A stretch of DNA of 64,000 bases from Hymenobacter nivis (GTDB lineage: Bacteria; Bacteroidota; Bacteroidia; Cytophagales; Hymenobacteraceae). The stretch covers positions 244,825 through 308,824 of the forward strand of contig NZ_RCYZ01000007.1 in NCBI RefSeq assembly GCF_006439025.1. The letters are read 5' to 3'. A program made the position numbers and the translations under genes. The notes under the pieces were generated by a model. That model worked only from the letters and a program-made list of their open reading frames with translations, had not been told where the DNA came from and ran no database searches. Within the stretch, counting starts at the first letter, position 1. The number at the start of each line of letters is the position of its first letter. Positions 49,729 to 58,745 of the stretch are shown piece after piece.

Positions 49729-50325
49729 TTAGTGCATCCGGTCGTCGCGCACGGGCAGGTTGGTTACGATGTCGCCCTCGATTTTTAGCAGTTCCTGCAA
49801 GCGGGCGTCCACGTCGTAATCGGCGCAGTATTCTTTGGCTAGGTCGACGTAGCTCACGAAATGGCCAGCTTCCGACACCATTAGCTCGTAGTAGAACTGG
49901 CTGAGGCCGGGGTCGGGAATGTGCTTCCAGAGCAGCTTAAACCGCTCGCAGCTGCGCGCCTCGATGAGGGCCGACACGAGGAGCTGGTCCAGGAGCTGGC
50001 GCTCGCGGGCCCCGCCCTTGCGCACGTGGGCCAGCAGCTGCACCACGTACTCGTCGCGGCGCGGGCGGCCCAGCGCGAAACCACGCTTGCGCAGCTCGTC
50101 GAGCACGCGCTCGAAGTGTCCCCACTCCTCGGCCACGAGCAGCGTCAGCTCGTCCACCAGCCGGGTTTTTTCGGGGTAGTGGATGATCATGCTGATGCCG
50201 GTGCTGGCCGCTTTCTGCTCGCACCAGGCGTGGTCGACGAGGATATCCTCGATGTTTTTGCTGGCAATGTCCACCCACCGCGGGTCGGTATTCAGCTTAA
50301 GTTTCAGGATGGTTTTCTCTTTCAT
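49729..50325 (-). CDS. miaE: tRNA-(ms2io6A37) monooxygenase MiaE
   Basis: A non-haem diiron hydroxylase of 198 residues that hydroxylates the isopentenyl chain of ms2i6A37 in tRNA. Ferritin-like four-helix bundle with ligands in 'AEEWGHFERV' (Glu66/67, His70) and 'VSEAGHFVSY' (second E-x-x-H) plus 'EARSCERFKLL'. It works downstream of MiaB (60230). The ATG at 50325 is chosen; an upstream ATG at 50358 adds 11 residues without similarity. Confidence 0.9.
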   Translation of the reverse strand: MKEKTILKLKLNTDPRWVDIASKNIEDILVDHAWCEQKAASTGISMIIHYPEKTRLVDELTLLVAEEWGHFERVLDELRKRGFALGRPRRDEYVVQLLAHVRKGGARERQLLDQLLVSALIEARSCERFKLLWKHIPDPGLSQFYYELMVSEAGHFVSYVDLAKEYCADYDVDARLQELLKIEGDIVTNLPVRDDRMH

Positions 50326-50411
50326 AAAATGGGGGCCCGAATTAATTATTCCGCCCAATTAATTTCCCTAAACCGCTCAGTAATTAATTAATTCGCACTA
50401 CTGCCAACGAA

Positions 50412-52463
50412 TTAGTTGAAGAACTTCCAGTTCAGCCCAAACTGGAGGCGGCGGGGGTAGGCGGGGTAGAACGGCGAGGCGAAATAACCCTGCCCGGCCA
50501 GGCCCTGGTTGAGGTAAGGCACCTTTAGGAACACGGACACGGTTTTGATATCGGCCGCGAAAAAGGCGCTGGCCACACCGTAGTTGCGGATGGTGAAATC
50601 ATCCTGTAAGTAGAACTGCTGCGTGCTGGGGCTGTAGTTGTAGCCTTTGAACCGGGATTGATAGTAGAACTCCAGGCCCACCTGCGTGAACATGGCCCGG
50701 CCAAAAATGTAGCTCTGGTAGTACGCCCGCGACTCGGTGACGAGGGCCGGAATGCGCAGAGCAGCGCCCTCATTTCCGGCCCCGCTGGTGTACGTACCCT
50801 GGTTATCAAGCCCGAACCGCCCGAGCCGCACCCGGTGCCGAGCCGAGCCAATAATTAACTGCTTGGAGGCAGCAAGTTGATTGGGTATCCCGCGCTGGTC
50901 GTAGTACACGTAATTAACCAAGTTCACCAACGACGCGCTGGCCTCGAACAGGTGGTCGGCAAAGCCCGGCAGCGCCTGTTTCAGCCGGCCCGTGAACTGC
51001 TGGGTTGACGTGTTGGGGATACTGGGGTCGCCTCTGCCGTCCACGTTATTCCATTGGTAATGGTTGCCGGTAAACTCGCGCTGGGTGAGCGTGGGCGAGT
51101 ACGAGGCCAGCAGCACCTCGCCCGACAGGGGCCCTGTGCGCACCGTACCGCGCAGCCAGTACTCGCTATTTTGGATGGCCGTCAGGGGCATAGTAGTGAG
51201 CTGGTTGAGCTCAGGCAGTTTGAGTTCGCCGGCTACTTCCACCGCGTAGATGCTGCGGTAGTTGAAGGCCGCCGTGCCGCCGACGAAGCCCTGGGTATAG
51301 CTGCGGCTTTGCACCTGCTCCAACCGGGTGGCGGCCGTGGGCACCCCGCTCACGGTGGTGGGCTGAATGACGTAGGGCTGGTCGGAATAGGCGTTGAGAA
51401 AAGCGTTGCGCAGCCGCCCATACACGCGGTATTCCACGGCGGTGTTGCCCAGTGCATCGGTGTGGCCCAGTAGGCCGAAGGTGTTCTCTACCTGCTTGTA
51501 ATCGACGCGGTCGAGGGTGCTGGTGAGGGTGCGCAGCGGCGTGCCCGGGTAAAACAGCAGCTTCGTAGTAACGGGGTCGCGCGGCAGCAGGCCGTCGGAG
51601 AAGCTGTTGAACTGGTGCTTGAAATCGAGTACGTGGTAGGCCGTCAGGCCCCGGCCCAGCAGCCGGTAGCTCTGAAAGGCGTGGAACTGGTCGCGGTCTT
51701 CGGTGTTCTGGGCCTGCGTGAGGTACACCCGCTCGCTGGAGTAGTTGAACAGGTTGCCAGGGTAATTCGCCGCGTCGGTGACGGTTTCCGTGTCGCGCGG
51801 GTATACGCCGCCCTGCTCCACGGCGCGGTGGCGGCTGGTACTGATGTTGGCCAGCAGGCGGTAGCGGCCGTTTTCGGACTGGTAGCGGGTAAAAAACAGC
51901 AGGTTGTTGTGCTCCACCAGGCCCACCCCGCCCACGGCGCCCGAGGTGGTGCCGATGATTTTGTTCGACGCGATGCGCTCGTAGGCGGCCCCCACGCTGA
52001 AGTTCTTTTTCAGGCTGCGGCTGTAGCTGATTTCAAACACCTGCTCGCCCGAAGTGGACTGCAAAATTCGGAAAAACGAATACGGCGAGCGGCTGTCGTA
52101 ATACGGAATGTCGCTGCCCTCGCGGGCGTACTTGTCGAACACGTTGCGCCCCAGCCGGGCCCCCAGCTTCAGGTTGGGCTGGTAAAGCAGCGGCCGCGTG
52201 GCCGAGCCCACCGTGCCCAAGTCCTGCTGAAACGTGGAATCGTGCATCCAAAACCGGATTTGCGGCAGCTTCACCAGGCTGGTATCGACGGTCGTGCCGG
52301 CCGTGGAGTCGCGCAGCACCTCGGCCTCATAGATGACGCGGGTGGTTTTGGGCCCGTACAGCACCTTGGTCGAGTCATCGACGACTTGGGCGCGGACCGC
52401 CAGGGGCCCCAGCAGCGCCCCGGCCAGCAGCAGGGCCCCGGCGAACCCGCCGCGGCTCAGCAA
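50412..52463 (-). CDS. Outer-membrane 'putative porin' of Bacteroidota
   Basis: About 683 residues, signal peptide at the start (GGFAGALLLAGALLGPLAVRA-Q) and a long beta-rich body that ends in aromatic-terminated strands (…LNWKFFN), the signal for outer-membrane insertion. Segments such as 'YYDSRSPYSFFRILQSTSGEQ' are typical of the putative porin family in Hymenobacter and relatives. Start is uncertain: no ATG; TTG at 52463 (or TTG at 52490) suits the signal peptide. It begins 93 nt after lpxK, on the same strand, and may be co-transcribed. Confidence 0.8.
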   Translation of the reverse strand: MLSRGGFAGALLLAGALLGPLAVRAQVVDDSTKVLYGPKTTRVIYEAEVLRDSTAGTTVDTSLVKLPQIRFWMHDSTFQQDLGTVGSATRPLLYQPNLKLGARLGRNVFDKYAREGSDIPYYDSRSPYSFFRILQSTSGEQVFEISYSRSLKKNFSVGAAYERIASNKIIGTTSGAVGGVGLVEHNNLLFFTRYQSENGRYRLLANISTSRHRAVEQGGVYPRDTETVTDAANYPGNLFNYSSERVYLTQAQNTEDRDQFHAFQSYRLLGRGLTAYHVLDFKHQFNSFSDGLLPRDPVTTKLLFYPGTPLRTLTSTLDRVDYKQVENTFGLLGHTDALGNTAVEYRVYGRLRNAFLNAYSDQPYVIQPTTVSGVPTAATRLEQVQSRSYTQGFVGGTAAFNYRSIYAVEVAGELKLPELNQLTTMPLTAIQNSEYWLRGTVRTGPLSGEVLLASYSPTLTQREFTGNHYQWNNVDGRGDPSIPNTSTQQFTGRLKQALPGFADHLFEASASLVNLVNYVYYDQRGIPNQLAASKQLIIGSARHRVRLGRFGLDNQGTYTSGAGNEGAALRIPALVTESRAYYQSYIFGRAMFTQVGLEFYYQSRFKGYNYSPSTQQFYLQDDFTIRNYGVASAFFAADIKTVSVFLKVPYLNQGLAGQGYFASPFYPAYPRRLQFGLNWKFFN

Positions 52464-52555
52464 ATGCAGAAAGAAAAGGAAGTAGTGCAAACGGGCAAAA
52501 GCTAAGCGGCGCAAGGCCGGGCAGGGCGAAAAAACGGGTAAGCGGGTGCGGGGCT

Positions 52556-53617
52556 TCAGGCGGCGCGGGGCCCCGGCGGGGCGGGCAGCCGGGCGCGCAG
52601 CACAGCCGCGTCGGTGGGGCTCAACGCCGCCTGCACCGCAATGGTATAGAGGGGCAAGCCGGCCAGCGCGGCCGCCAGCGCGGGGTCGGCCAGCCGGGCG
52701 GCGTCCTTGGTGGTGGTAAAAATAGGCCACCCGGGCCGCCAGTGCGCCCGCAGCGTCGCCAGGTCGGCGGGCGCGAAGGCGTGGTGGTCGGGAAAATCGG
52801 CGTGAAAGGCTATTTCGTAGCCCAGGCTTTCGAGGTGCTGGCGCAGGGGCCCCGGCTGCGCAATGCCGGTGAGCAGCAGCGCCGGGCCGCCCGGCGCGGG
52901 CAGGCTGGTGGCCGCGGCCAGGGCTTGCGGCGGGCCGTATTCGTAGCTTGAAAATAGCACCGGGGCCCCGGGCCGGGCGTAGCGGTCGATGCGCTGGGCC
53001 ACGGCGGCGCGGGCAGCAGCCGGGGCCCCGGGCGGGCATTTCGTGGCGATGATAATATCGGCGCGGCGGGCCCCGGCGCGGCTTTCGCGCAGGCGGCCGG
53101 CGGGCAGCACACGGTCGGCGTAGAACGGGCGGGCCCACTCGGTGAGCAACACGTTCAGGGCGGGGCGCACGGCACGGTGCTGGTAGGCGTCGTCGAGCAC
53201 CACAACGGTGATTTCCGGGTGCGCGTGCAGCAGCAATTCCACGCCCAGGCGGCGGGCTTCGGCCACGGCCACGGCCACCCCCCGGGGCCCAAACTGCTCA
53301 AAGTATTGCCAGGGCTCGTCGCCCACCGTGGCCGCCGAATCGGAGGCCGTGGCCAGGCGGGGGCCCCGGGTGCGGCGGCCGTAGCCGCGGCTGAGCACGG
53401 CCGGGCGGTGGCCCTGGCGCAGCAGTTCGTTGAGCAACCACTCGACGTGGGGCGTTTTGCCGGTGCCACCCACGCGCAGGTTGCCCACGCCTACCAGCGG
53501 CACGGCGAAGGCCACCGACGGCTTCCAGCCCCGGTCGTACAGCCAGTTGCGAACGGCCAGCACGCCCGCGTAGAGCCAGGAAAACGGCAGCAACAGAAAA
53601 GCGAATCCAGCGGGCAT
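52556..53617 (-). CDS. lpxK: Tetraacyldisaccharide 4'-kinase
   Basis: Inner-membrane kinase that adds the 4' phosphate of lipid A. 353 residues. N-terminal membrane helix (1-22), then GVGNLRVGGTGKTP with the P-loop at 48-55 and the DDAYQHR motif (Asp pair near 133). ATG at 53617 is right for the family; the longer frame to 53884 runs through the TACTTTTG element at 53655-53648. It shows that the organism makes lipid A with LPS, which fits LptE at the end of the window. Confidence 0.93.
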   Translation of the reverse strand: MPAGFAFLLLPFSWLYAGVLAVRNWLYDRGWKPSVAFAVPLVGVGNLRVGGTGKTPHVEWLLNELLRQGHRPAVLSRGYGRRTRGPRLATASDSAATVGDEPWQYFEQFGPRGVAVAVAEARRLGVELLLHAHPEITVVVLDDAYQHRAVRPALNVLLTEWARPFYADRVLPAGRLRESRAGARRADIIIATKCPPGAPAAARAAVAQRIDRYARPGAPVLFSSYEYGPPQALAAATSLPAPGGPALLLTGIAQPGPLRQHLESLGYEIAFHADFPDHHAFAPADLATLRAHWRPGWPIFTTTKDAARLADPALAAALAGLPLYTIAVQAALSPTDAAVLRARLPAPPGPRAA

Positions 53618-53647
53618 ACGGGGGCAATGTGCCAAAGCAACGGCCTG

Positions 53648-53655
53648 CAAAAGTA
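53648..53655 (-). promoter_or_regulatory. -7 element for lpxK (TACTTTTG)
   Basis: An exact TAnnTTTG match 30 nt upstream of the lpxK ATG; supports the ATG at 53617. Confidence 0.55.
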
Positions 53656-53745
53656 CGGCCGCCGCCGGCCCGCCCGCACAAACCGGCGGCTGCGTGGTTG
53701 CTTGCGGCACCGTTGCGGCATTCTTGCCTGCCGCGGACCCATCCC

Positions 53746-54441
53746 ATGCGTTTTTTTCTCCTCTTGCTTGCCTTGCTGGGGCCCCTGGCCGCCCGCCCCG
53801 CCGCTGCTCAATCGGCTGCTCAATCGGCTGCTCGATCGGCTGCCCAACCGGCCACCGACACGCTGCACCCCGCCGTGCCGCCACCCGCCGCGGCGGGGCC
53901 CCTGGGCAGGTTCGACGCCGAGCGCCGCCGCCTCGACCAGCGCGGGCTGCTCGTGCTGGGCGGTTGGGCGGCGGGCAACTTGCTGGTCAGCGGCATCGCC
54001 ACGGGCCAAACCGACGGCTCGGCCCACTACTTCCACCAGATGAACATTGGCTGGGGCGCCGTGAACCTGGCGCTGGCCGTGCCCGGCTTGCTGGCCGCTC
54101 GCCGCGCCGCCCGCGCCCCTGGGGGCCCCGCCGCCGACCGCCCCGGCGCCGTGCGCGCCCAGGGGCGCACCGAAAACCTGTACCTTTTCAACGCCGGCCT
54201 CGACGTGGCCTACCTGGCCACCGGCGCGTACTTCTTGGAAAAGAGCCGCAACCCCGCCACCGACAACCCTAACCGCTGGCGCGGCTACGGCCAATCGCTG
54301 CTGCTACAGGGCAGCTTTTTGCTGCTCTTCGACGGGTTTCAGTTTGCCGCCCACCACCGGCACGGGCAGGCGCTGTACCCGCTGCTGAGCCGCGTGCGCC
54401 TGGGCCCCGGCGCGGTGGCCGTGGTGCTGCCGCTGCGCTGA
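53746..54441 (+). CDS. Membrane hypothetical protein (DUF6992-like)
   Basis: 231 residues: signal peptide (1-21, ARPAAA-Q), a short Gln/Ser/Ala repeat (about 22-36), then 'RGLLVLGGWAAGNLLVSGIA' and three more hydrophobic helices. The overall plan and 'FHQMNIGWGAVNLALA' match small membrane proteins common in Bacteroidota (DUF6992). Function unknown. It is divergent from lpxK. Confidence 0.65.
   Translation: MRFFLLLLALLGPLAARPAAAQSAAQSAARSAAQPATDTLHPAVPPPAAAGPLGRFDAERRRLDQRGLLVLGGWAAGNLLVSGIATGQTDGSAHYFHQMNIGWGAVNLALAVPGLLAARRAARAPGGPAADRPGAVRAQGRTENLYLFNAGLDVAYLATGAYFLEKSRNPATDNPNRWRGYGQSLLLQGSFLLLFDGFQFAAHHRHGQALYPLLSRVRLGPGAVAVVLPLR
53806..53853 (+). repeat. Four 12-bp tandem repeats inside the DUF6992-like gene
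   Basis: Unit GCTCAATCGGCT occurs at 53806-53817 and 53818-53829, then with one change at 53830-53841, and degenerate at 53842-53853. It codes for the Ala-Gln-Ser-Ala repeat after the signal peptide; in-frame copy number could vary. Confidence 0.75.
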
Positions 54442-54461
54442 TTTCGCCCGTATTTTGCCCC

Positions 54462-55148
54462 ATGCCCACCTTCGCCGACCGCCTGCTGCGCTTTCTTACC
54501 ACGTTTCCGCTGCCCGGGGCCCTGCCCGGCGGCGTGGAGGCGCTGAGCCCGTTCCGCGAGCCGGCGGTGCAGGACTTGCTCGGCCAATTTGCGCACAAAT
54601 TTTACGCCGACAACCGGCCCCGGGTGGCCGTGCTGGGCATCAACCCCGGCCGGCTGGGCATGGGCCGCACCGGCGTGGCCTTCACCGACCCGGGGGCCCT
54701 GGCCGAGTTTTGCGGCATTGCGCACGGCCTGCCCCGGCAGCGGCCCGAAATCTCAACCCAGTTTGTGTACCAAGTGGTGGCGGCGCTGGGGGGCCCCGCG
54801 GCGTTTTACCAGCACTTCTACCTGGGCTCGGTGTACCCGCTGGTGCTACTGCGCAACGGCTTGAACTACAATTATTACGACGCGCCCAACCTCACCAAAG
54901 CCCTGTGGCCCGACATGCAGCGCTCGTTGCGCCAGCAGGTGAACGAGCTAGGCCTGCGCGCCGACGTGGCCATCAGCCTAGGCAAGCGCAATGGCCTCTT
55001 CTTCAACAAGCTGAACGACGAGCTGGGCCTGTTCAAAAAAATTATCGTCCTCGACCACCCGCGCTACCTCATGCAATACCACCGCCGCGAGCTGGCCGCC
55101 AACGTGGCCCGCTACGTGGAGGCGCTGGGCGAGTGCCTGGTCGATTAA
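54462..55148 (+). CDS. Uracil-DNA glycosylase-superfamily protein (DUF4918, SMUG-like)
   Basis: A single-domain protein of 228 residues. Motif 1 LGINPGRLGMGRTG (58-71) matches the active-site loop of SMUG-type glycosylases (Asn/Pro/Gly pattern), and 'VLDHPRYLMQYHR' near 199 is the C-terminal DNA-intercalating His-Pro loop. 'YYDAPNLTKALWPDM' is family-specific. Base-excision activity is likely but not certain. Followed 23 nt later by a Nif3-like gene. Confidence 0.8.
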   Translation: MPTFADRLLRFLTTFPLPGALPGGVEALSPFREPAVQDLLGQFAHKFYADNRPRVAVLGINPGRLGMGRTGVAFTDPGALAEFCGIAHGLPRQRPEISTQFVYQVVAALGGPAAFYQHFYLGSVYPLVLLRNGLNYNYYDAPNLTKALWPDMQRSLRQQVNELGLRADVAISLGKRNGLFFNKLNDELGLFKKIIVLDHPRYLMQYHRRELAANVARYVEALGECLVD

Positions 55149-55171
55149 CACCGAATCAACACCTACTCGCA

Positions 55172-56293
55172 ATGCCTACCGTTCACGACTTGGCCCAGCT
55201 CCTCGAAGCCGCCGCGCCCCTCGCCTACCAGGAAAGCTACGACAACGCCGGCCTGCAGTGCGGCGACCCGCAGGCCGCAATCACGGGCGTGCTCATCACG
55301 CTCGACTGCACGCCGGCCGTGGTGGCCGAGGCCGTGCGCCGCGGTTGCAACGTGGTGGTGGCCCACCACCCGGTCATTTTCCGGCCCCTCAAGCGCCTCA
55401 CCGGGGCCAACGAGGTGGAGCAAACCATTATGGCGGCCCTGAAAAACGACGTGGCCATCTACGCCGCCCACACCAACCTCGACAACGTGCGCGGCGGCGT
55501 GAACGACAAGCTGGCCGAGAAGCTGGGCCTGACCAACACCCGCACCCTGGCCCCGCAGAGCGGCCGGCTGGCCCGCCTCACCACCTACGTGCCCAACCGC
55601 CCCGAGGACCAGGCCGCCGACGTAGCCGGCCGCGTGCTGGGGGCCCTGTACGCCGCCGGTGCCGGCCAGGTGGGCCAGTACGCGGCGTGCAGCTTCCGCG
55701 CCGATGGGCTGGGCACCTTCACGCCCGGCGCGGGCACCCGCCCCGCCATCGGCCAGGAAAACCGCCCCGAAACCGTGCCCGAAACCCGCCTCGAAGTGCT
55801 GCTGCCGCTGCACCGCCAGGCCGCCGTGCTGGGGGCCCTGCGCCAAGCCCACCCCTACGAGGAAGTGGCCTACGACCTCATTAAGCTCGAAAACACGCAC
55901 CAGGACGTGGGCGCCGGCCTGGTGGGCGAGTTGCCGGGGCCCCTGGCGCCCGCCGCCTTCCGGGCCCTGCTCAAGCAGCAACTGCGCGTGCCAGTGGTGC
56001 GCTTCACGGCGTTCGAAAAGGACATAAAAACCGTGGCGCTGTGCGGCGGGGCGGGCGCGTTCCTCATCGGGGCAGCGCGGGCGGCCGAGGCCGACGCCTA
56101 CGTGACGGGCGACGTGAAGTACCACGAGTTTTTCGGGGCCGAGGGCCGGCTTATGCTCTGCGACGTGGGCCATTTCGAGAGCGAGCAGTTCACGGGCGAG
56201 GTATTCCGCGATTTGCTCCTGGCCGGTTTTGGGCGTACTTTTGCGGTCTTATTCGCTGAGACTCCTACGAATCCCGTTCACTATGACTGCTAA
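55172..56293 (+). CDS. Nif3-like dinuclear metal centre protein
   Basis: 373 residues: two Nif3 halves separated by an inserted CutA-like/PII domain (about 130-245), as in Bacteroidota and Bacillus YqfO. Metal ligands are in VVAHHPVIF (His65, His66), AHTNLDN and GHFESEQ near the C-terminus. Biochemical role is not settled in the family (related to GTP cyclohydrolase I type 2). Its last 11 nt overlap the next gene, in a conserved pair with CdsZ. Confidence 0.9.
   Translation: MPTVHDLAQLLEAAAPLAYQESYDNAGLQCGDPQAAITGVLITLDCTPAVVAEAVRRGCNVVVAHHPVIFRPLKRLTGANEVEQTIMAALKNDVAIYAAHTNLDNVRGGVNDKLAEKLGLTNTRTLAPQSGRLARLTTYVPNRPEDQAADVAGRVLGALYAAGAGQVGQYAACSFRADGLGTFTPGAGTRPAIGQENRPETVPETRLEVLLPLHRQAAVLGALRQAHPYEEVAYDLIKLENTHQDVGAGLVGELPGPLAPAAFRALLKQQLRVPVVRFTAFEKDIKTVALCGGAGAFLIGAARAAEADAYVTGDVKYHEFFGAEGRLMLCDVGHFESEQFTGEVFRDLLLAGFGRTFAVLFAETPTNPVHYDC
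56236..56243 (+). promoter_or_regulatory. -7 element for the zinc-ribbon gene (TACTTTTG)
   Basis: An exact TAnnTTTG match inside the 3' end of the Nif3 gene, 39 nt upstream of the ATG at 56283. Confidence 0.5.
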
Positions 56294-57053
56294 AGCTGCC
56301 GCCCTGGCCCACGCCGATGTTCCCGTAGCCACCAAGCTGGAAGCCCTGCTTGCCCTGCAGCGCCTTGATTCCCAGCTCGATGAAATTCGGCGCGTGCGTG
56401 GCGACCTGCCCGAGGAAGTGCGCGACCTCGAAGACGAGATTGCCGGCTACGAAGTGCGCGTGAAGAAATTCGACGAGGACATTCAGGGCCTCAACGACTT
56501 CATCAAGAGCCGCAAACAAGCCAGCAAAGACGCCGAAACGCTCATCAAGAAATACGACGAGCAGCAGCAGAACGTGCGCAACAACCGCGAGTTCGAAGCC
56601 ATTGCCAAGGAAATGGAACTGCAGCGCCTCGAAATCCAGATTTCGGACAAGAAAATCAAAGAATCGCAGTACCAGATCGACGTGAAAAACGCCGAAATCG
56701 CCGGTACCAAGAGCAAGCTCGACGAGCGCCGCAAGGACCTCGACACCAAAAAGGGCGAGCTGGACACCATCATCGCCGAAAACGAAGAGGAAGAGCGCGG
56801 CATCCTCACCCAGCGCGAGGAAGCCACCGCCCCGGTGGAGCCCCGCCTGCTGACGGCCTACACCCGCATCCGCGGCAACGTGCGCAACGGCCTGGCCGTG
56901 GTGCTGGTGCGCCGCGACGCCTGCGGTGGCTGCTTCAACACGGTGCCGCCCCAGCGCCAAGCCGACATCATTTCGCACAAGAAAATCATCGTGTGCGAGC
57001 ACTGCGGCCGCATTCTGGCCGACGTGGAAGGCCGCGCCACCGCCAACGTTTAG
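56283..57053 (+). CDS. CdsZ/DUF164-type zinc-ribbon coiled-coil protein
   Basis: 256 residues: a long Lys/Glu-rich coiled coil (about 30-195) followed by a C4 zinc ribbon with Cys pairs in ACGGC and CEHCGR. This architecture (YbeY-like 'C4-type zinc ribbon', CdsZ/CT398) is usually next to Nif3 genes. It is thought to bind RNA or secretion components; function is not established. It starts within the Nif3 gene and has its own promoter element. Confidence 0.88.
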   Translation: MTAKAAALAHADVPVATKLEALLALQRLDSQLDEIRRVRGDLPEEVRDLEDEIAGYEVRVKKFDEDIQGLNDFIKSRKQASKDAETLIKKYDEQQQNVRNNREFEAIAKEMELQRLEIQISDKKIKESQYQIDVKNAEIAGTKSKLDERRKDLDTKKGELDTIIAENEEEERGILTQREEATAPVEPRLLTAYTRIRGNVRNGLAVVLVRRDACGGCFNTVPPQRQADIISHKKIIVCEHCGRILADVEGRATANV

Positions 57054-57101
57054 TTAACCAAGCGGGGCCCTGCGCGGCCCTTACTTGGGAAGAATAAGGA
57101 A

Positions 57102-57131
57102 AAGGAACGGCCCCGCGCCGTTCCTTTTTTG
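57102..57131 (+). terminator. Rho-independent terminator after the zinc-ribbon gene
   Basis: AAGGAACGG (57102-57110) pairs with CCGTTCCTT (57118-57126), loop CCCCGCG, followed by a T run to 57130. Confidence 0.85.
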
Positions 57132-57146
57132 TTGACCGGCCCTTCC

Positions 57147-58727
57147 ATGTTTCAATTACGCCTTAGGCACTTCTTCCGCCGTTTCCAGTCGGCCGCCCAG
57201 GCGCTGGGGGCCCTGCTGGGCCTGTGGTTACTGACGGCCTTCGCGCCGCAGGGCCCCGCCAGCGGTGAACTGCCCGGGGACCCCACACCAACGCCGGCCA
57301 CCGCCGCCGCGGCCGATAACCAGCTGCCGCCCAGCAGCCAGCGCGCCTACGCCGAGGTGCTGAAGCTGCGCCTCGGCGCCGCCCGGCAGCTGCTGGCGCC
57401 CGAGCTGGCCCGCGCGCCCGGGGCACCCGCTCCCCTGCTGGTGGCCGACTGCGCCGACTTCGTGGAGCTGCTGGCCACCCAGGACGCAGCCCGCTATGCG
57501 CAGCTAGTACCCGGCCAGCAGGCCCGGCTCGACGCCCTGGACGGGGCCCCCGCGGGGCCCTGGCGCGACTACGCCCGCGCCGAAATCCGGCTGCACCTGG
57601 GGCTGGAGCATGTGGGCTTCGGGCACGAAGTGCTGGGGGCCTGGCAACTGCGCCGGGCCTACCAGCAGGTGCAGGCCCTGGCGCAGCAGTACCCGGGCTT
57701 CGTGCCGGCCCGCACCACGCTGGGCCTGGGGCAGTTCGCCCTCGGCACGCTGCCCCCGGGCTACCACTGGTTGCTGCGCCTGCTGGGCCTGCCCGGCGAC
57801 GTGGACGCCGGCCTCGCCAACCTCGGCCAGGCCGCCGACCAGCCCCACGCCTTCCAGGCCGAGAGCCAGCTGTTCCGGGCCCTCATCCGCGAAACGTACT
57901 TCAAGCAGCCCGCCGAAGCGCTGCGGCTGGCGGCCCTGCTGCCCACCCAGCAGCCCGATAACCTGCTCTTTGCCTACGTGTCCACCACCGTGCTCAAGCG
58001 CCAGCACCAAACGGCCTCCGCCCTCGCCGCTTACCGCGCCCGCCCCACCGGCCCGGCCTACCTGCCCTTCGCCTACCTGCACCACCTGGCGGGCGACTTG
58101 CTGCTCTACCAAGCCGATTACGTCGGTTCGGAACGCGAGAATTTGCAATTCCTGCGCGAATACCGGGGCCAGAACTACCGCAAAGACGCCGCCTTTAAGC
58201 TCTACCTAGCGGCCTGGCTGGGCGGGCAGCCGGCGGCAGCAATAGAGCGCTACCGCCAGCAAATCAACCTGGCGGGCCCCACCATGGTGGAGGAAGACGC
58301 TTACGCCCAGCGCTTCTACCATAACGCCCAGAACCTCAACCCCGTCCTGACCCGCGCCCGCTTGCAGCTCGACGGCGGCTACTACCGCCCGGCGCTGGCC
58401 ACACTGCGCGCCTTCCGGGCCACGGCCGCCACGCCCCTGCGCGACCGCCTGGAGGGCCCCTACCGCTACGCCCGCGCCTACCAGGGCCTGGGCCGCCCCG
58501 ATTCGGCCCGCCAAGCCTACGCCCAAACGCTGGCTATTTCTACCCAGGCCGGCGAGAACGCCTACTACTTTGGGCCCCAGGCCGCCCTGGAGCTGGGCTA
58601 CCTGGCCCGGGCTGCCGGCCAGCGCCCGCAAGCCAAGGCCTACTTCGAGCAAGCCCTTCACTCGCCCAAGCACGAGTACAAAAACAGCACCGACGCCAAG
58701 GCCAAGCTGGCGCTGCGCGGGCTGTAG
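57147..58727 (+). CDS. TPR-like secreted or anchored hypothetical protein
   Basis: 526 residues. An N-terminal hydrophobic segment (about 18-34) after a basic start suggests a signal or anchor. The rest is built of helical TPR-like repeats (for example around residues 95-160, 310-360, 430-520), similar to the DUF3808 group. Function unknown. ATG at 57147 chosen over 57129. It is followed directly by pabB. Confidence 0.7.
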   Translation: MFQLRLRHFFRRFQSAAQALGALLGLWLLTAFAPQGPASGELPGDPTPTPATAAAADNQLPPSSQRAYAEVLKLRLGAARQLLAPELARAPGAPAPLLVADCADFVELLATQDAARYAQLVPGQQARLDALDGAPAGPWRDYARAEIRLHLGLEHVGFGHEVLGAWQLRRAYQQVQALAQQYPGFVPARTTLGLGQFALGTLPPGYHWLLRLLGLPGDVDAGLANLGQAADQPHAFQAESQLFRALIRETYFKQPAEALRLAALLPTQQPDNLLFAYVSTTVLKRQHQTASALAAYRARPTGPAYLPFAYLHHLAGDLLLYQADYVGSERENLQFLREYRGQNYRKDAAFKLYLAAWLGGQPAAAIERYRQQINLAGPTMVEEDAYAQRFYHNAQNLNPVLTRARLQLDGGYYRPALATLRAFRATAATPLRDRLEGPYRYARAYQGLGRPDSARQAYAQTLAISTQAGENAYYFGPQAALELGYLARAAGQRPQAKAYFEQALHSPKHEYKNSTDAKAKLALRGL

Positions 58728-58745
58728 CCTTTTCATTAGTTCGTT

